A DNA stretch of 11,605 nucleotides from Hondaea fermentalgiana (GCA_014084085.1 NPFB01000042.1:165592-177196); one strand, 5' to 3'. Counted from the stretch's first letter, positions 1 to 7,380 are shown. Translations and numbers: made by a program. Notes: generated from the letters alone by a model not told the origin.

Positions 1-51
<51 letters not shown>

Positions 52-52
52 C
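1..52. repeat. (AGGC)13 tetranucleotide microsatellite
   Basis: Thirteen perfect copies of AGGC open the window and may continue to its left. A related, less regular GGCAGG/GGCGGG repeat lies at the right edge (about 11487-11540). Confidence 0.95.
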
Positions 53-79
53 GGCGTACGTACCGAAAGGAGAAAACGA

Positions 80-128
80 ATGAAAGGAAGGTTTGCGCCA
101 CTTGCACCTCGTGGGGCCAGCGCGGGTT
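80..128 (+). CDS. Possible first coding exon of the 843-2842 gene
   Basis: This is a hypothesis only. The ATG at 80 is the sole upstream start that can reach the downstream frame. The ATG at 191 shares its frame but has no GT between itself and the stop at 269-271, and the ATG at 268 stops after five codons. A consensus donor GTGAGT begins at 129. Joined to the AG ending at 842, it restores the downstream frame without a stop and would give a 682-residue protein. The acceptor has only a weak pyrimidine tract, and other junctions or a start left of the window are possible. Confidence 0.15.
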
Positions 129-314
129 GTGAGTTGGTCTCCTGGTGGGTCCCCCCGCAGTGGCGAAGGCTGTGGCGGAAGCAAAAGAGGATGGATCATC
201 GCCCGCCGGAAAATAGGAAAAAAAGAAAAAAAGAAAAAGAAAAGGGAAACGAAAGAGAGGGGGCAGGATGAAAATAATTTTTTGAGAGGAACTGTAGTGT
301 TTTACTCTTTTCCT

Positions 315-339
315 ACTAGTTTCTTTTCTCCCCTCACAG
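315..339 (+). other. Candidate 3' splice site with branch-like TACTAG
   Basis: TACTAG at 314-319 is followed by an almost pure pyrimidine run ending in CTCACAG at 339, which is what a eukaryotic branch site, polypyrimidine tract and acceptor look like. Possible partners are GTAGTG at 294 (a 46-base intron) or GTGAGT at 129 (a 211-base intron). From ATG 80 the GTGAGT join is out of frame and the GTGGGT join at 145 creates a stop, so if used it most likely serves a 5' UTR intron. Confidence 0.3.
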
Positions 340-842
340 ACGGCCTTCTTTTCTCTCCCCCCAAAATACTTTGAAAAGCTTCGAGAGAGGGAGAAAGAAA
401 ACGGGGCCAGCCAGCCAGACAGACAGAGAGACAGACAACCAGACTCAACCAGAAAGAAAAGAAAAAAAGAAAAAGAAAAAAGAAAAAAGGAGACAAAAAA
501 AAAAGGGGCCCGGCGGCGGCGAGCAGAACCGGAATCGCCCAGCCGCTCGAGGCCGTACGCACGAGACGCTGAGCTTTGCAAGAACGAAAGCACGAAAGCA
601 AACAGCAAGAAGCCAAACGAGACCGGCTGCGAGCAGAGCGAGACGACAGACCCGCAAGTCACTCGAGCAGGCAGTCAGTCAGTCAGCCAACCAGCCAGCC
701 AGGCAGCCAGCCAGAGCAAGTGCAGCAAGCGCAGCGTCCCCGACCCGGTGCTTGGCACACGCTTGCGCTCACGCTTATACGCACGCGCAGAGCCAAGACG
801 CGCCAAGGCAAGCCGCTTGGCCGATCAGGACCTTCCAAACAG

Positions 843-997
843 ACGGAGACAAAATAGGCAAGACGACGCAACACAACGTGAGCGGCGGGGCCGCGGCGGC
901 CCAAGCGCAGGCAGCAGACGACTGCCACGCGGCCGCCGCAGCCGTCCCCATTCCCGTGGACAAGTGGGTCCCCGCTGACACCATCAACGCCACCGCC

Positions 998-1035
<38 letters not shown>

Positions 1036-2842
1036 AGACGCCGCTGGGGCTGCCGACGCAGCCGAAGACCGCCACCTCTTCGAGCGCCTCTTCCAACTCC
1101 AGCCCGACGGCATCCCCGCCTTCGACATCGACACTGAACGGGAGTACCCGCACGGCACCGACGGGATCGACGGCAGCACAGACCACGCCAAGACGAGTGC
1201 CACGGACAACAAGAAGGAGAAGAAGAAGACGTGCAACGGCACCTCGTCACAAGCAGCCAAAATCGCCTTCTCAACACTCTCGGTCAAGACCAAGAAGAAC
1301 CAGAAACGCAGCAGACAAGCTGCTGCTCTCGTCGACAGCTCGCAACACTTTTGGGACTCCGAGCCCGGATACTGGAGCGAAACCAGCGACTGCTGGAGCA
1401 GTGACGATCGCACCCCGCGACAGAGTGTCCTCGGCGACGAGGATCTTGTCGACCTTGACGACGACCTCGTCGCCAGCGCTCGCTCCGGGACCAACCTCAA
1501 GAGCAACTTCAACAACCACAAAAGAATCAAGAAGGAGGAGTCCATGATCGCTGACGTGGTTGTGCCCTACTCAGCAGGCACCTACCTTCTCGACGCGCCC
1601 ATCTGGGACAACGCAGACATGCAACACCGCAACCAAGAGCAACGGCAGGCACCGCGTAGCCTTGCCGCTGCCGCTGCCGCAGACGCGCTATGGAACGACG
1701 TCGCGCATCAAGTTTCCGTCCATGACTTTGATGACATTTTCGACTCGAGTATCTTGGCGCACCTCGCCGACGACGACGCCACCATTACCTCCACCACCAC
1801 CAAGGCTTCGGCCCCCAAAGCCAGAGCCGTCCCCTCTGGCGTCGCATCTGCTGACCATGGCCGCCAGGCGCCCCGCATGGCCACGTCCAAGAACAGCAGC
1901 GCGAGCACCGTCGACGCCCAAGAACACGAGCGAGTCGCAGAGGAAGTCAAACGCGAAGATCAAGCGCTCCACGCCGAAATTTGCAAGCTTGGCAGCGCCT
2001 TCGGTGGCAACAACAACAATTACAACTACAATTACAACAACGAGCTCAACAGCGGCGCCACCAAGACGAACAAGAACAGCAAGAGGAAAAGAAAGAGCAC
2101 CAGCAGCAGCAACAACGACGACGACGACGACGACAACAATGACAAGATCAAGGCCGAGCCCAAGGTTGACGAGAGCAAGAGCAAGCGAATGATTCAGGCT
2201 CCGTCTTCCACCTTTTCCTCCATCTCTTCCTCCTCCTCTTCCTCCTCCAGCAGCAGCTCCAGCTCCAGCAGCAGCAACAACATGAACAAGGATGGCGCGG
2301 CCATCTTTAGCCCGCTGCCCCTGACACAAGTGAACGATGCGACGTGCAGCGTGTCGCGGTCGGAAGCCGACGTCGTCCTCGACATGATGGAGGCGTACCA
2401 GCTGGCCCAACTCCACGAAGAGGACGCAGCGCGCCTTCAAGCGTCCAACTTTCGCAGCCAGCGCAAGCACCGCAAGGCTGTCCTCTTCCAGGAAGATATT
2501 CAGCTTTTGCTCCACTCCTCGTGCGCTACCGAGCTCGCGCGCAGCCCGCACAGAGCAAACCCCTGCCGCGAACTCGTGGCGCATGCCTGCAAGCTCGTCG
2601 TCGCCAACTATGCTGAGAGTCTCACCCAGGATGATCCCGGCTGCATTTGGTCTGCACTCGTCGTGCGTGTCTGCTGGCTCCTGACCGAGGCCGGCTATTC
2701 GGCCATTGTGCGTCGCGGCGACGGCAAGCACAGCGAGATCACCTTGTACGTAGGCTCCTATTCGATCTCCAGAAGCAACTTGCGCAAACTCATCGTCGAG
2801 CGGTGGACCAAGAACCAGGAGGATGGCTCCAAATCGCCTTGA
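843..2842 (+). CDS. Large disordered, probably nuclear protein of unknown function; 5' end unresolved
   Basis: I do not recognise a named family. Coding use of C/G-ending codons is clear from about 880 to the TGA at 2840-2842, yet the first in-frame ATG is only at 1544 and has a poor context, so the start must be upstream through splicing or non-AUG. In order the protein shows a poly-Ala run (about 1000-1045), a segment rich in W, D and S (about 1345-1465), a basic stretch, Asn/Tyr-rich and Asp-rich runs (about 2005-2145), a basic KRKRK patch near 2083-2097 that could be a nuclear localisation signal, and a 17-Ser tract. Three sites fit the SUMO consensus psi-K-x-E. Only the last ~160 residues (from about 2360) look folded; a motif reading LLTEAGYSAIVRR faintly recalls the plant DUF506 (PDDEXK_6) family but the match does not continue. 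Acidic and basic low-complexity tracts suggest a transcription or chromatin role, by inference only. It converges on the lipase gene. Confidence 0.7.
1002..1034 (+). repeat. (CTG)11 triplet repeat encoding poly-Ala
   Basis: Eleven uninterrupted CTG triplets, read in the GCT frame as a run of alanine within the first gene. It is likely length-variable. Confidence 0.9.
2225..2275 (+). repeat. Serine-codon tract (17 Ser) in the first gene
   Basis: Seventeen consecutive Ser codons mixing TCT, TCC and AGC. The mix of two unrelated Ser codon boxes suggests selection for serine rather than simple triplet slippage. Confidence 0.9.
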
Positions 2843-3305
2843 ACAGACCACGTTACACCCCGCCTTGTTCACTCGCTCCTTCGTCCGCTCGAAACCTTTT
2901 TATTTCCATCATAATCCATGTAATCTAAGTATATGCCTTCTTCAAAGGCTTGTCCTCTCGACGTTGACGGCCACATCATGCCATATCATTTTTTTTTCAA
3001 AAAAGGAATTGTCTTCGCTTGCATCAAACAAGTGAGCGCGCATAAAATCAAAGATTTTCCAAAGGCTCGTCATTTTGGCAGAGACGGCCACGCCATGCCA
3101 TGTCATTTAATTGTCTTTGCTTGCAACAAACAAGCGCGCGTGGGCACATGACACTCCGTTCCATCAACCATGAGCAAACCAAGTGAACCACGATGAACGA
3201 ACCAAATTCATCCCTATAAAAGAACCAAAATCATCACCACGAACCGATCAATCATGTAAGAAATACAGACAAATCAAATCAGATAAACTCTAATCAATCA
3301 CATGC
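2843..3305. other. Convergent 3' intergenic region
   Basis: It separates the first gene (+) from the lipase gene (-), so it should hold both 3' UTRs. It is clearly more AT-rich than the flanking genes. No AATAAA is present for either gene; TGTAA at 2919-2923, about 80 bases after the TGA, is a weak candidate signal for the plus gene. A tandem repeat fills 2944-3140. TATAAAA near 3213 has no gene downstream of it on the plus strand and is probably chance. No RNA gene was recognised. Confidence 0.6.
2944..3140 (+). repeat. Two-copy imperfect tandem repeat, period ~117 bp
   Basis: Copy 1 covers 2944-3040 and copy 2 covers 3061-3140. Shared blocks in the same order are AAAGGCT-GTC, GACGGCCAC followed by CATGCCAT and TCATTT, then AATTGTCTT-GCTTGCA and CAAACAAG with GCGCG. 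Copy 1 carries an extra T-run/A-run insert of about 18 bases near 2991-3006. Confidence 0.85.
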
Positions 3306-4577
3306 TCAAGACGCCGCAACCGCGAGATCATCCTCGTCAACAGCCATGCTGCCGCTGCTGGCGCTGCAAAGCGTCGAGGCCGCAGAGCCGTCCGAAGGAT
3401 GCGGCCGCATCTTCATTTGCTTGAGTTGGCGCGCCGCGGGCGGCTGCGGAGACTCCTTGATGCGCGCCAGCAGCCACGAGGAAAACTTGTGCAAAATCGG
3501 ATCGCGCACCTCGGCAACTTCTTGCCAAGGCTCGTGGCGCAGATTCGGCAGCTCCATCAAGGTCTTGTCCTCTGACTTGATCAGACTGATGAACTCGCGC
3601 GAACCGCGAATGTCGCAGTGCAGGTCTTCCGTGCCGTGCGCAATAATAATGGGCGTCGTAAACGCGGGCGCAAACTCGAGCGCCAGGCCAGTCGCCCGCA
3701 AGAGCTCCAGGCCCTGGTGAATGCGCACGTCACCCTGGTAGTTGAGCGGGTCAAACGTGGCGTGCAGCTTGACTTGCAGAAATGTTGTGCTCGGATGCGC
3801 AGGAAATGAGATCACCGGCAACTTGGGCGCGATCACGTCCAAGATCTTGCCCACGAGCGTCAGCACTGCATTATTTCGGCTCGGGTCCACGTGCACCGCA
3901 GGTGCCGAGAGCATCACGCCCGAGAGATGGTGGGCCGGGTGGCTGCTGTCCTGGCAACGCAGCGCCGTGTGGATGGCAATGAGGCCGCCCATGCTGTGCC
4001 CCACGAGGAAGCGAGCCAAGGGCCGCCACGCAGGATGGTCCTCCCACACAACGTTTTGCATAAAGTCCATCACATCGTCCACGTAGTGCATAAAGTTCTC
4101 CACGTGCGCGCGATCACCCTCGCTCCGCCCAAAGCCTTGATGGTCCATGATGAAGACGGCGACGCCCTGCGAGTTGAGGTGCTCCGCGACATGAATGAAC
4201 CGCCGCGAGTGCTCGCTGTGTCCGTGCAAGAGGACCGCCACGGCCACGGGCGGGCCGTGCTTGCTCTCGTCCCAGATGAGCCCATGGTGCAGCCACAGAC
4301 CCTGCCGATTTTGGAAAAAGTGCGGCTTCATAATGTCGTGCGGAGGCTCGCGATCAGGACTGGCCACGCCCAGCAGGATCGCAGAGTGCTTCTTGGCCGA
4401 GTGCCGCGTCGCGAGCGCATACAGCACGTACAAAAACACCAAGAAGGACCCCACCTCGGCCGCTGGCACCGCGAGGTACGCCAGCCTCACGACGACATCT
4501 TTGCACGCCGCCAGGATCCCGCTCTCGCGCGCGCGCAGGAAAAAGTTGCCCACCAGGCTGTACGGACCCACGACCAT
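3306..4577 (-). CDS. Monoacylglycerol lipase-type serine hydrolase with N-terminal membrane anchor
   Basis: An alpha/beta hydrolase of the monoacylglycerol lipase (hydrolase_4) family, 423 residues. The oxyanion motif LLHGHSEHSRR lies at 116-126 (family form HGxGEHSGRY), the nucleophile elbow GHSMGG at 193-198 gives Ser195, HGTEDLHCD at 314-322 gives Asp318, and LRHEPWQE at 346-353 gives His348, so the triad is complete. A hydrophobic stretch at about 33-56 is probably a membrane anchor. With it the N terminus is roughly 80 residues longer than in soluble animal enzymes of about 300 residues, and a polar ~50-residue tail follows the domain. The expected reaction is hydrolysis of monoacylglycerol or a related monoester to fatty acid and glycerol at a membrane; the substrate is not provable from sequence. 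The ATG has A at -3 and G at +4. It is divergent from the SYLF gene across a long intergenic region. Confidence 0.9.
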   Translation of the reverse strand: MVVGPYSLVGNFFLRARESGILAACKDVVVRLAYLAVPAAEVGSFLVFLYVLYALATRHSAKKHSAILLGVASPDREPPHDIMKPHFFQNRQGLWLHHGLIWDESKHGPPVAVAVLLHGHSEHSRRFIHVAEHLNSQGVAVFIMDHQGFGRSEGDRAHVENFMHYVDDVMDFMQNVVWEDHPAWRPLARFLVGHSMGGLIAIHTALRCQDSSHPAHHLSGVMLSAPAVHVDPSRNNAVLTLVGKILDVIAPKLPVISFPAHPSTTFLQVKLHATFDPLNYQGDVRIHQGLELLRATGLALEFAPAFTTPIIIAHGTEDLHCDIRGSREFISLIKSEDKTLMELPNLRHEPWQEVAEVRDPILHKFSSWLLARIKESPQPPAARQLKQMKMRPHPSDGSAASTLCSASSGSMAVDEDDLAVAAS

Positions 4578-4625
4578 CGTGCCGTCGGACGGCTACTCCG
4601 CCGCGTCCCACCCGGTCGCGTCCCG

Positions 4626-4645
4626 CTGCGCTGCGCTGCGCTGCG
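4626..4645. repeat. (CTGCG)4
   Basis: Four perfect CTGCG pentamers, about 50 bases upstream of the lipase start codon. Confidence 0.9.
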
Positions 4646-5128
4646 CAAGCTCGCTTGCCTGACTTGCTTGTGTGTTTGCCTCGGAGGTGTCTGGCTGCTT
4701 ATGGCCGCCGCAGCCTCCGGAGTTGTGTAATTCACTCGGAGCGAAGGCGTCAACGCAACTCTACTCCGAGGATCCCTCGCGCGCGAGACCTCGAGCTCCC
4801 GCTGCCTCTTGCTGCTGCAGCAGCAGCTGCTGCTGCCGATGCGACGATGACCTCTGTCGCGTCTGTGTCGTCCGGCCGACCTTGGCAGAGCTTTCGGTTT
4901 TGCTCTGGCCTGCCAAGTTTTGCTTTCCTGTCCCGGGCCCTTTCTCTGGCAGTGGTGGCCAGCGAGGCAAGGCAAGGCAGTGTACGTATAGTGAAGCTGC
5001 GCGCTTTGCTTTGGCTTTCGTTCTTCTCGTCCGCGCTCAAGGCCAGCGAGAGGACGAAGATCTCCGGGGCGCTGGCTGTGGATGAACGGGCGGCGAGGTC
5101 GAGCGCGAAGGGCTTCGTGGATTGAAAT

Positions 5129-5197
5129 GGAATGGAACGGAATGCCGCCAAGAATGCCGCCAAGAATGACGCCAAGAATGCCGTCAAGAATGCTGGA
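5129..5197 (+). repeat. GGAAT-like pentamers followed by a 12 bp tandem repeat
   Basis: GGAAT-type units at 5129-5144 run into four near-identical 12-mers of consensus AAGAATGCCGCC from 5150 to 5197, preceded by a partial copy at 5141-5149. Single-base differences mark each copy. Confidence 0.85.
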
Positions 5198-5345
5198 ACG
5201 CAGGTGGCGCGATGGGGCCCGGCCACGCGCTTCAAGTGTGGCTTCAAGTGTTTGCTGTAGCAGTAGCTTGCAGTGTGCCGGCCCCGTTTGCGCAAGGCTG
5301 CCAGCGGCTGCGGCAGCGGGCGGCGGCAGGGTCGCGACGACCGCC

Positions 5346-5378
5346 GACAGCGACAGTGACAGCGACAGTGACAGCGAC
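5346..5378 (+). repeat. Alternating GACAGC/GACAGT hexamer repeat
   Basis: About 5.5 hexamers alternating GACAGC and GACAGT, which is a 12 bp higher-order unit. Confidence 0.85.
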
Positions 5379-5416
5379 CCAGAGGGCGTGAAGTACGAGC
5401 GAGGCCGGCCCGGCCG

Positions 5417-5440
5417 AGTCGCAGTCGCAGTCGCAGTCGG
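5417..5440 (+). repeat. (AGTCGC)4 hexamer repeat
   Basis: Three perfect copies of AGTCGC and one ending in G. Confidence 0.85.
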
Positions 5441-5450
5441 CGGCGCGAGT

Positions 5451-5495
5451 GCGAGGCGAGGCGAGGCGAGGCGAGGCGAGGCGAGGCGAGGCGAG
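5451..5495 (+). repeat. (GCGAG)9 pentamer repeat
   Basis: Nine perfect GCGAG copies. The plus strand is purine-biased with no T. Confidence 0.95.
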
Positions 5496-5952
5496 GGCGC
5501 CTAGACGGGTGCGGCAGTACGTCCCAGCCCGCACCGCCCGTGCACGTGCCGCGCCGCTGTGGCAGTGCATCGCATGAGACGCCTGCTAGGCCGAGCGACG
5601 GCGCCAAGACAGATGCTGAGCAGCAGCAGCAGGCTGCACGCGTCGTGCAGCCTGGCTGCTAGCTCGCGAGCTTCCTTCCAGCGCGGACTGAAGACCTGCC
5701 CGCTGCCTGCGGCCGGAGCGAGGTCGAGCTTGGAGCACGCAACACTGTGCAGTGAGGACGGAGGGAGGGAGGGAGAAGACGTGACGGAGCAGCAGCTGGG
5801 GCACGCGCGCAAGTACGGGTCCGCGGGCGAGGCAGCCACCGCGTCTTGCGGCGGATTCGTTCATCGTTGTGGCAAGTTGAGTCGCAGCTAAGAACGGCGA
5901 AAGATGCATGCATTCATTGCAAGGTGGGTCGTGGAAGGTCATTAACCGCAGG

Positions 5953-6007
5953 CAGCAGCAGGGTGCGCAACCCAAAAATCCATCATCAGCAGAGTGCGCA
6001 ACCCAAA
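5953..6007 (+). repeat. Two 24 bp direct repeats, 31 bp apart
   Basis: Copies at 5953-5976 and 5984-6007 match at 22 of 24 positions and end in the identical GTGCGCAACCCAAA or its AGTGCGCAACCCAAA variant. They lie about 225-280 bases upstream of the SYLF start codon, so they are candidate promoter elements. Confidence 0.8.
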
Positions 6008-6099
6008 TGTTGGTTACACGTGCATGTGCAACGATCTAGAGAAAAAGCAGAGGCCGGCCCTCGGACCGGGGCGAGCGGGCGAGCGGACGGACGGGGAAG

Positions 6100-6124
6100 G
6101 GCGGGCGGGCGGGCGGGCGGGCGC
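6100..6124 (+). repeat. (GGGC)n repeat
   Basis: About six GGGC units, about 110 bases upstream of the SYLF start. G-runs of three spaced by one base could fold as a G-quadruplex or act as a GC-box-like promoter element; this is inference. Confidence 0.85.
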
Positions 6125-6230
6125 GCGGGCGAGGACCCGCTGCGGTCTACGTGCCCGCTCGAGTACCTTCCCGCCCACGTACCTTCAGAACCTGCCCGCT
6201 TGTGTCTGTTGACTCCTCAAACGCAACGCG

Positions 6231-7247
6231 ATGCTCCTCAAAAGATGGCTCGGCTGGGAAGAGCGCTTTGGTCTTGCACGCTGCGTCCACGAGCTGCACG
6301 AGGAGCTGGCGCGCCAGCGCGATGGCATCCCCGACGATGTTTTGGCGCAGTGTAAGTGTATCATGTCCGTCAGAGTCTTCAAGACCGGCATCGGCGTGCT
6401 TTCACAAGGCATTGGGTACGGCTGTCTCGTCATGCGTGTTTTGCCCGACCTTGGTGATGGCCAAGACACCAACGACCAGGACGATGACCACAAAGCAGAG
6501 TCTGTCGTCAATGGTTCCTCAAGCCATCCGAAATCGAAGTGGTCACCTCCTGTGGCCATCAAACTCATCGGCATCAGCGCCGGCGTCGCCCTTGGCTTTC
6601 GCAAGTCGCACCTGCTCATCATCTCCAACACGGATGTCCTGGGACGCGATCTCATGACCGGCGCCAGATTCTCGCTCGGTGCCGACCTCAGCATCGTCCG
6701 TGGGCCCCAACGCGGCGACCTTACGCCTCGGCAAGCACTCGAACTCAACTTTAAACCCGTTGCGTTCACCTACGATCGCAGCGGCGGCGCCTATTTGGGC
6801 ATTGGTCTCCAAGGCTCTGTCATTGTAAATCGTCCCGAGGAGAATCGGATCTATTACGAGGACCAAAATGTCTCGCCAGAAAACGTGCTCCGCGGCCAAA
6901 TTAGACCTCCTCCTGGGGCTCGTGCTCTTGAGCTTCTTCTTGCTTCTCTTCCCGAAGCCGCGTCCGCTGAATCGCATCAACCGCCGCCCTTTCGCGTCGA
7001 GGTTCTGCACCACCGGCACAAGCGCCAAACGCATCTGCATGAACATAAAACCCATCGCTCGCGCCAACTACCCAGGGACAACGACCATGCATTGCGCAGG
7101 GCTCCCTCCACGCTCATTTCCTATCTGCGGGACAATACTTTTTGGCGCTTCTTCGCCCTTCTCATTATCGCTCTCATGGTGCTCCGCGCGCTGCCTTCGC
7201 TTTTGCTTTCAATCGCAAGCGCGCTGCTCTCGCGCGCCACGTCGTGA
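6231..7247 (+). CDS. SYLF-domain (Ysc84/SH3YL1-like) protein with C-terminal membrane anchor
   Basis: A 338-residue single-exon gene. The SYLF (Las17-binding/Ysc84) domain covers about 33-240: IPDDVL at 33-38, the K-x-G-I-G-x-x-x-x-x-G-x-G-x-G segment at 51-64, WSPPVAI at 104-110, the FSLGADLSIVRGPQRGD block at 147-163, AFTYDRSGGAYLGIGLQGS at 178-196 and the N-R-I-Y-Y signature at 205-209. Residues 74-103 form an acidic, polar loop inserted in the domain. A His/Arg-rich linker at about 254-296 precedes a hydrophobic segment at about 304-332 that could be a tail anchor. Known SYLF proteins bind phosphoinositides and actin or its regulators in endocytosis; here no SH3 or FYVE partner domain is present. 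The ATG at 6231 lies close before the first conserved residues. Residues after 240 match no family known to me. Confidence 0.88.
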   Translation: MLLKRWLGWEERFGLARCVHELHEELARQRDGIPDDVLAQCKCIMSVRVFKTGIGVLSQGIGYGCLVMRVLPDLGDGQDTNDQDDDHKAESVVNGSSSHPKSKWSPPVAIKLIGISAGVALGFRKSHLLIISNTDVLGRDLMTGARFSLGADLSIVRGPQRGDLTPRQALELNFKPVAFTYDRSGGAYLGIGLQGSVIVNRPEENRIYYEDQNVSPENVLRGQIRPPPGARALELLLASLPEAASAESHQPPPFRVEVLHHRHKRQTHLHEHKTHRSRQLPRDNDHALRRAPSTLISYLRDNTFWRFFALLIIALMVLRALPSLLLSIASALLSRATS

Positions 7248-7291
7248 ACCCTTTGTGCTCTGGTGACGAAGCGTTGAGACCGCGTCCCGTC

Positions 7292-7380
7292 TGTATTGCC
7301 AAGACACTGTCCTGCCAAGACATTGTCCTGCCAAGACATTGTCCTGCCAAGACATTGTCCTGCCAAGATATTGTCGTGCC
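7292..7380 (+). repeat. 16 bp tandem array, about 5.5 copies, with dyad symmetry
   Basis: The unit TGTCCTGCCAAGACAT occurs in three perfect copies (7308-7355), a one-mismatch copy at 7356-7371, a degenerate copy at 7292-7307 and a partial one at 7372-7380. Each unit carries TGTC and GACA as inverted arms. It starts 45 bases after the SYLF stop codon. Confidence 0.95.

Larger units (their letters stand above)
53..842 (+). other. Upstream region of the first gene: T-poor, repeat-rich, probably 5' UTR and/or intron
   Basis: About 790 bases with no convincing gene. It holds A-rich purine runs (about 215-260 and 450-505), CAGC/CAGA-type four-base repeats (about 405-440 and 670-713) and a pyrimidine-rich block ending in CTCACAG at 339. 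The frame of the downstream gene stays open from about 320, but stop codons need T and the strand is T-poor, so openness alone is weak evidence of coding. After the ATG at 268 no ATG occurs in any plus frame until 1544. I read this region as leader and intron rather than protein. Confidence 0.55.
4578..6230. other. Long divergent intergenic/promoter region, microsatellite-rich
   Basis: About 1.65 kb between the start of the lipase gene (-) and the start of the SYLF gene (+), so it should contain both promoters and 5' leaders. Several open frames cross it on both strands, but all translate to Arg/Ala/Ser-rich low-complexity peptides shaped by the repeats and lack domain motifs. I see no TATA box at a sensible distance from either start, no tRNA, and no transposon ends. 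It contains at least seven short tandem repeats, listed separately. Confidence 0.55.

Noticed and set aside
775..1545. Minus-strand frame of 256 codons opposite the first gene
   Set aside because: It is Leu/Ser/Ala-rich with no domain signal; the sense strand shows better codon bias and a real C-terminal continuation.
1688..2872. Long open frame on the minus strand, 394 codons, opposite the first gene
   Set aside because: It mirrors the plus-strand gene. GC-ending codons in the sense frame leave few stops in the antisense; the peptide is dominated by Gly/Val/Ala runs that are complements of the Ser, Asp and Asn tracts.
3891..4730. Plus-strand frame of 279 codons opposite the lipase
   Set aside because: Antisense shadow of a gene with an intact catalytic triad; His/Arg/Val-rich peptide with no family signal.
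4750..5607. Minus-strand frame of 285 codons between the lipase and SYLF genes
   Set aside because: Its content follows the microsatellites (Arg-Leu-Ala-Ser repeats); no motif, and codon use unlike neighbouring genes.
5574..5891. Small plus-strand ORF, 105 codons, with an Arg/Ser/Ala/Leu-rich N terminus resembling a mitochondrial targeting peptide
   Set aside because: Codon choice (CTG, GCG, GGA, AGG) differs from the C-ending bias of the genes here, no domain is visible, and it sits in repeat-rich DNA. It would be worth reviving only with RNA or peptide evidence.
7292..7380. Regular repeat considered as a CRISPR array
   Set aside because: Units are 16 bp head-to-tail with no spacers, in a eukaryotic setting without cas genes.
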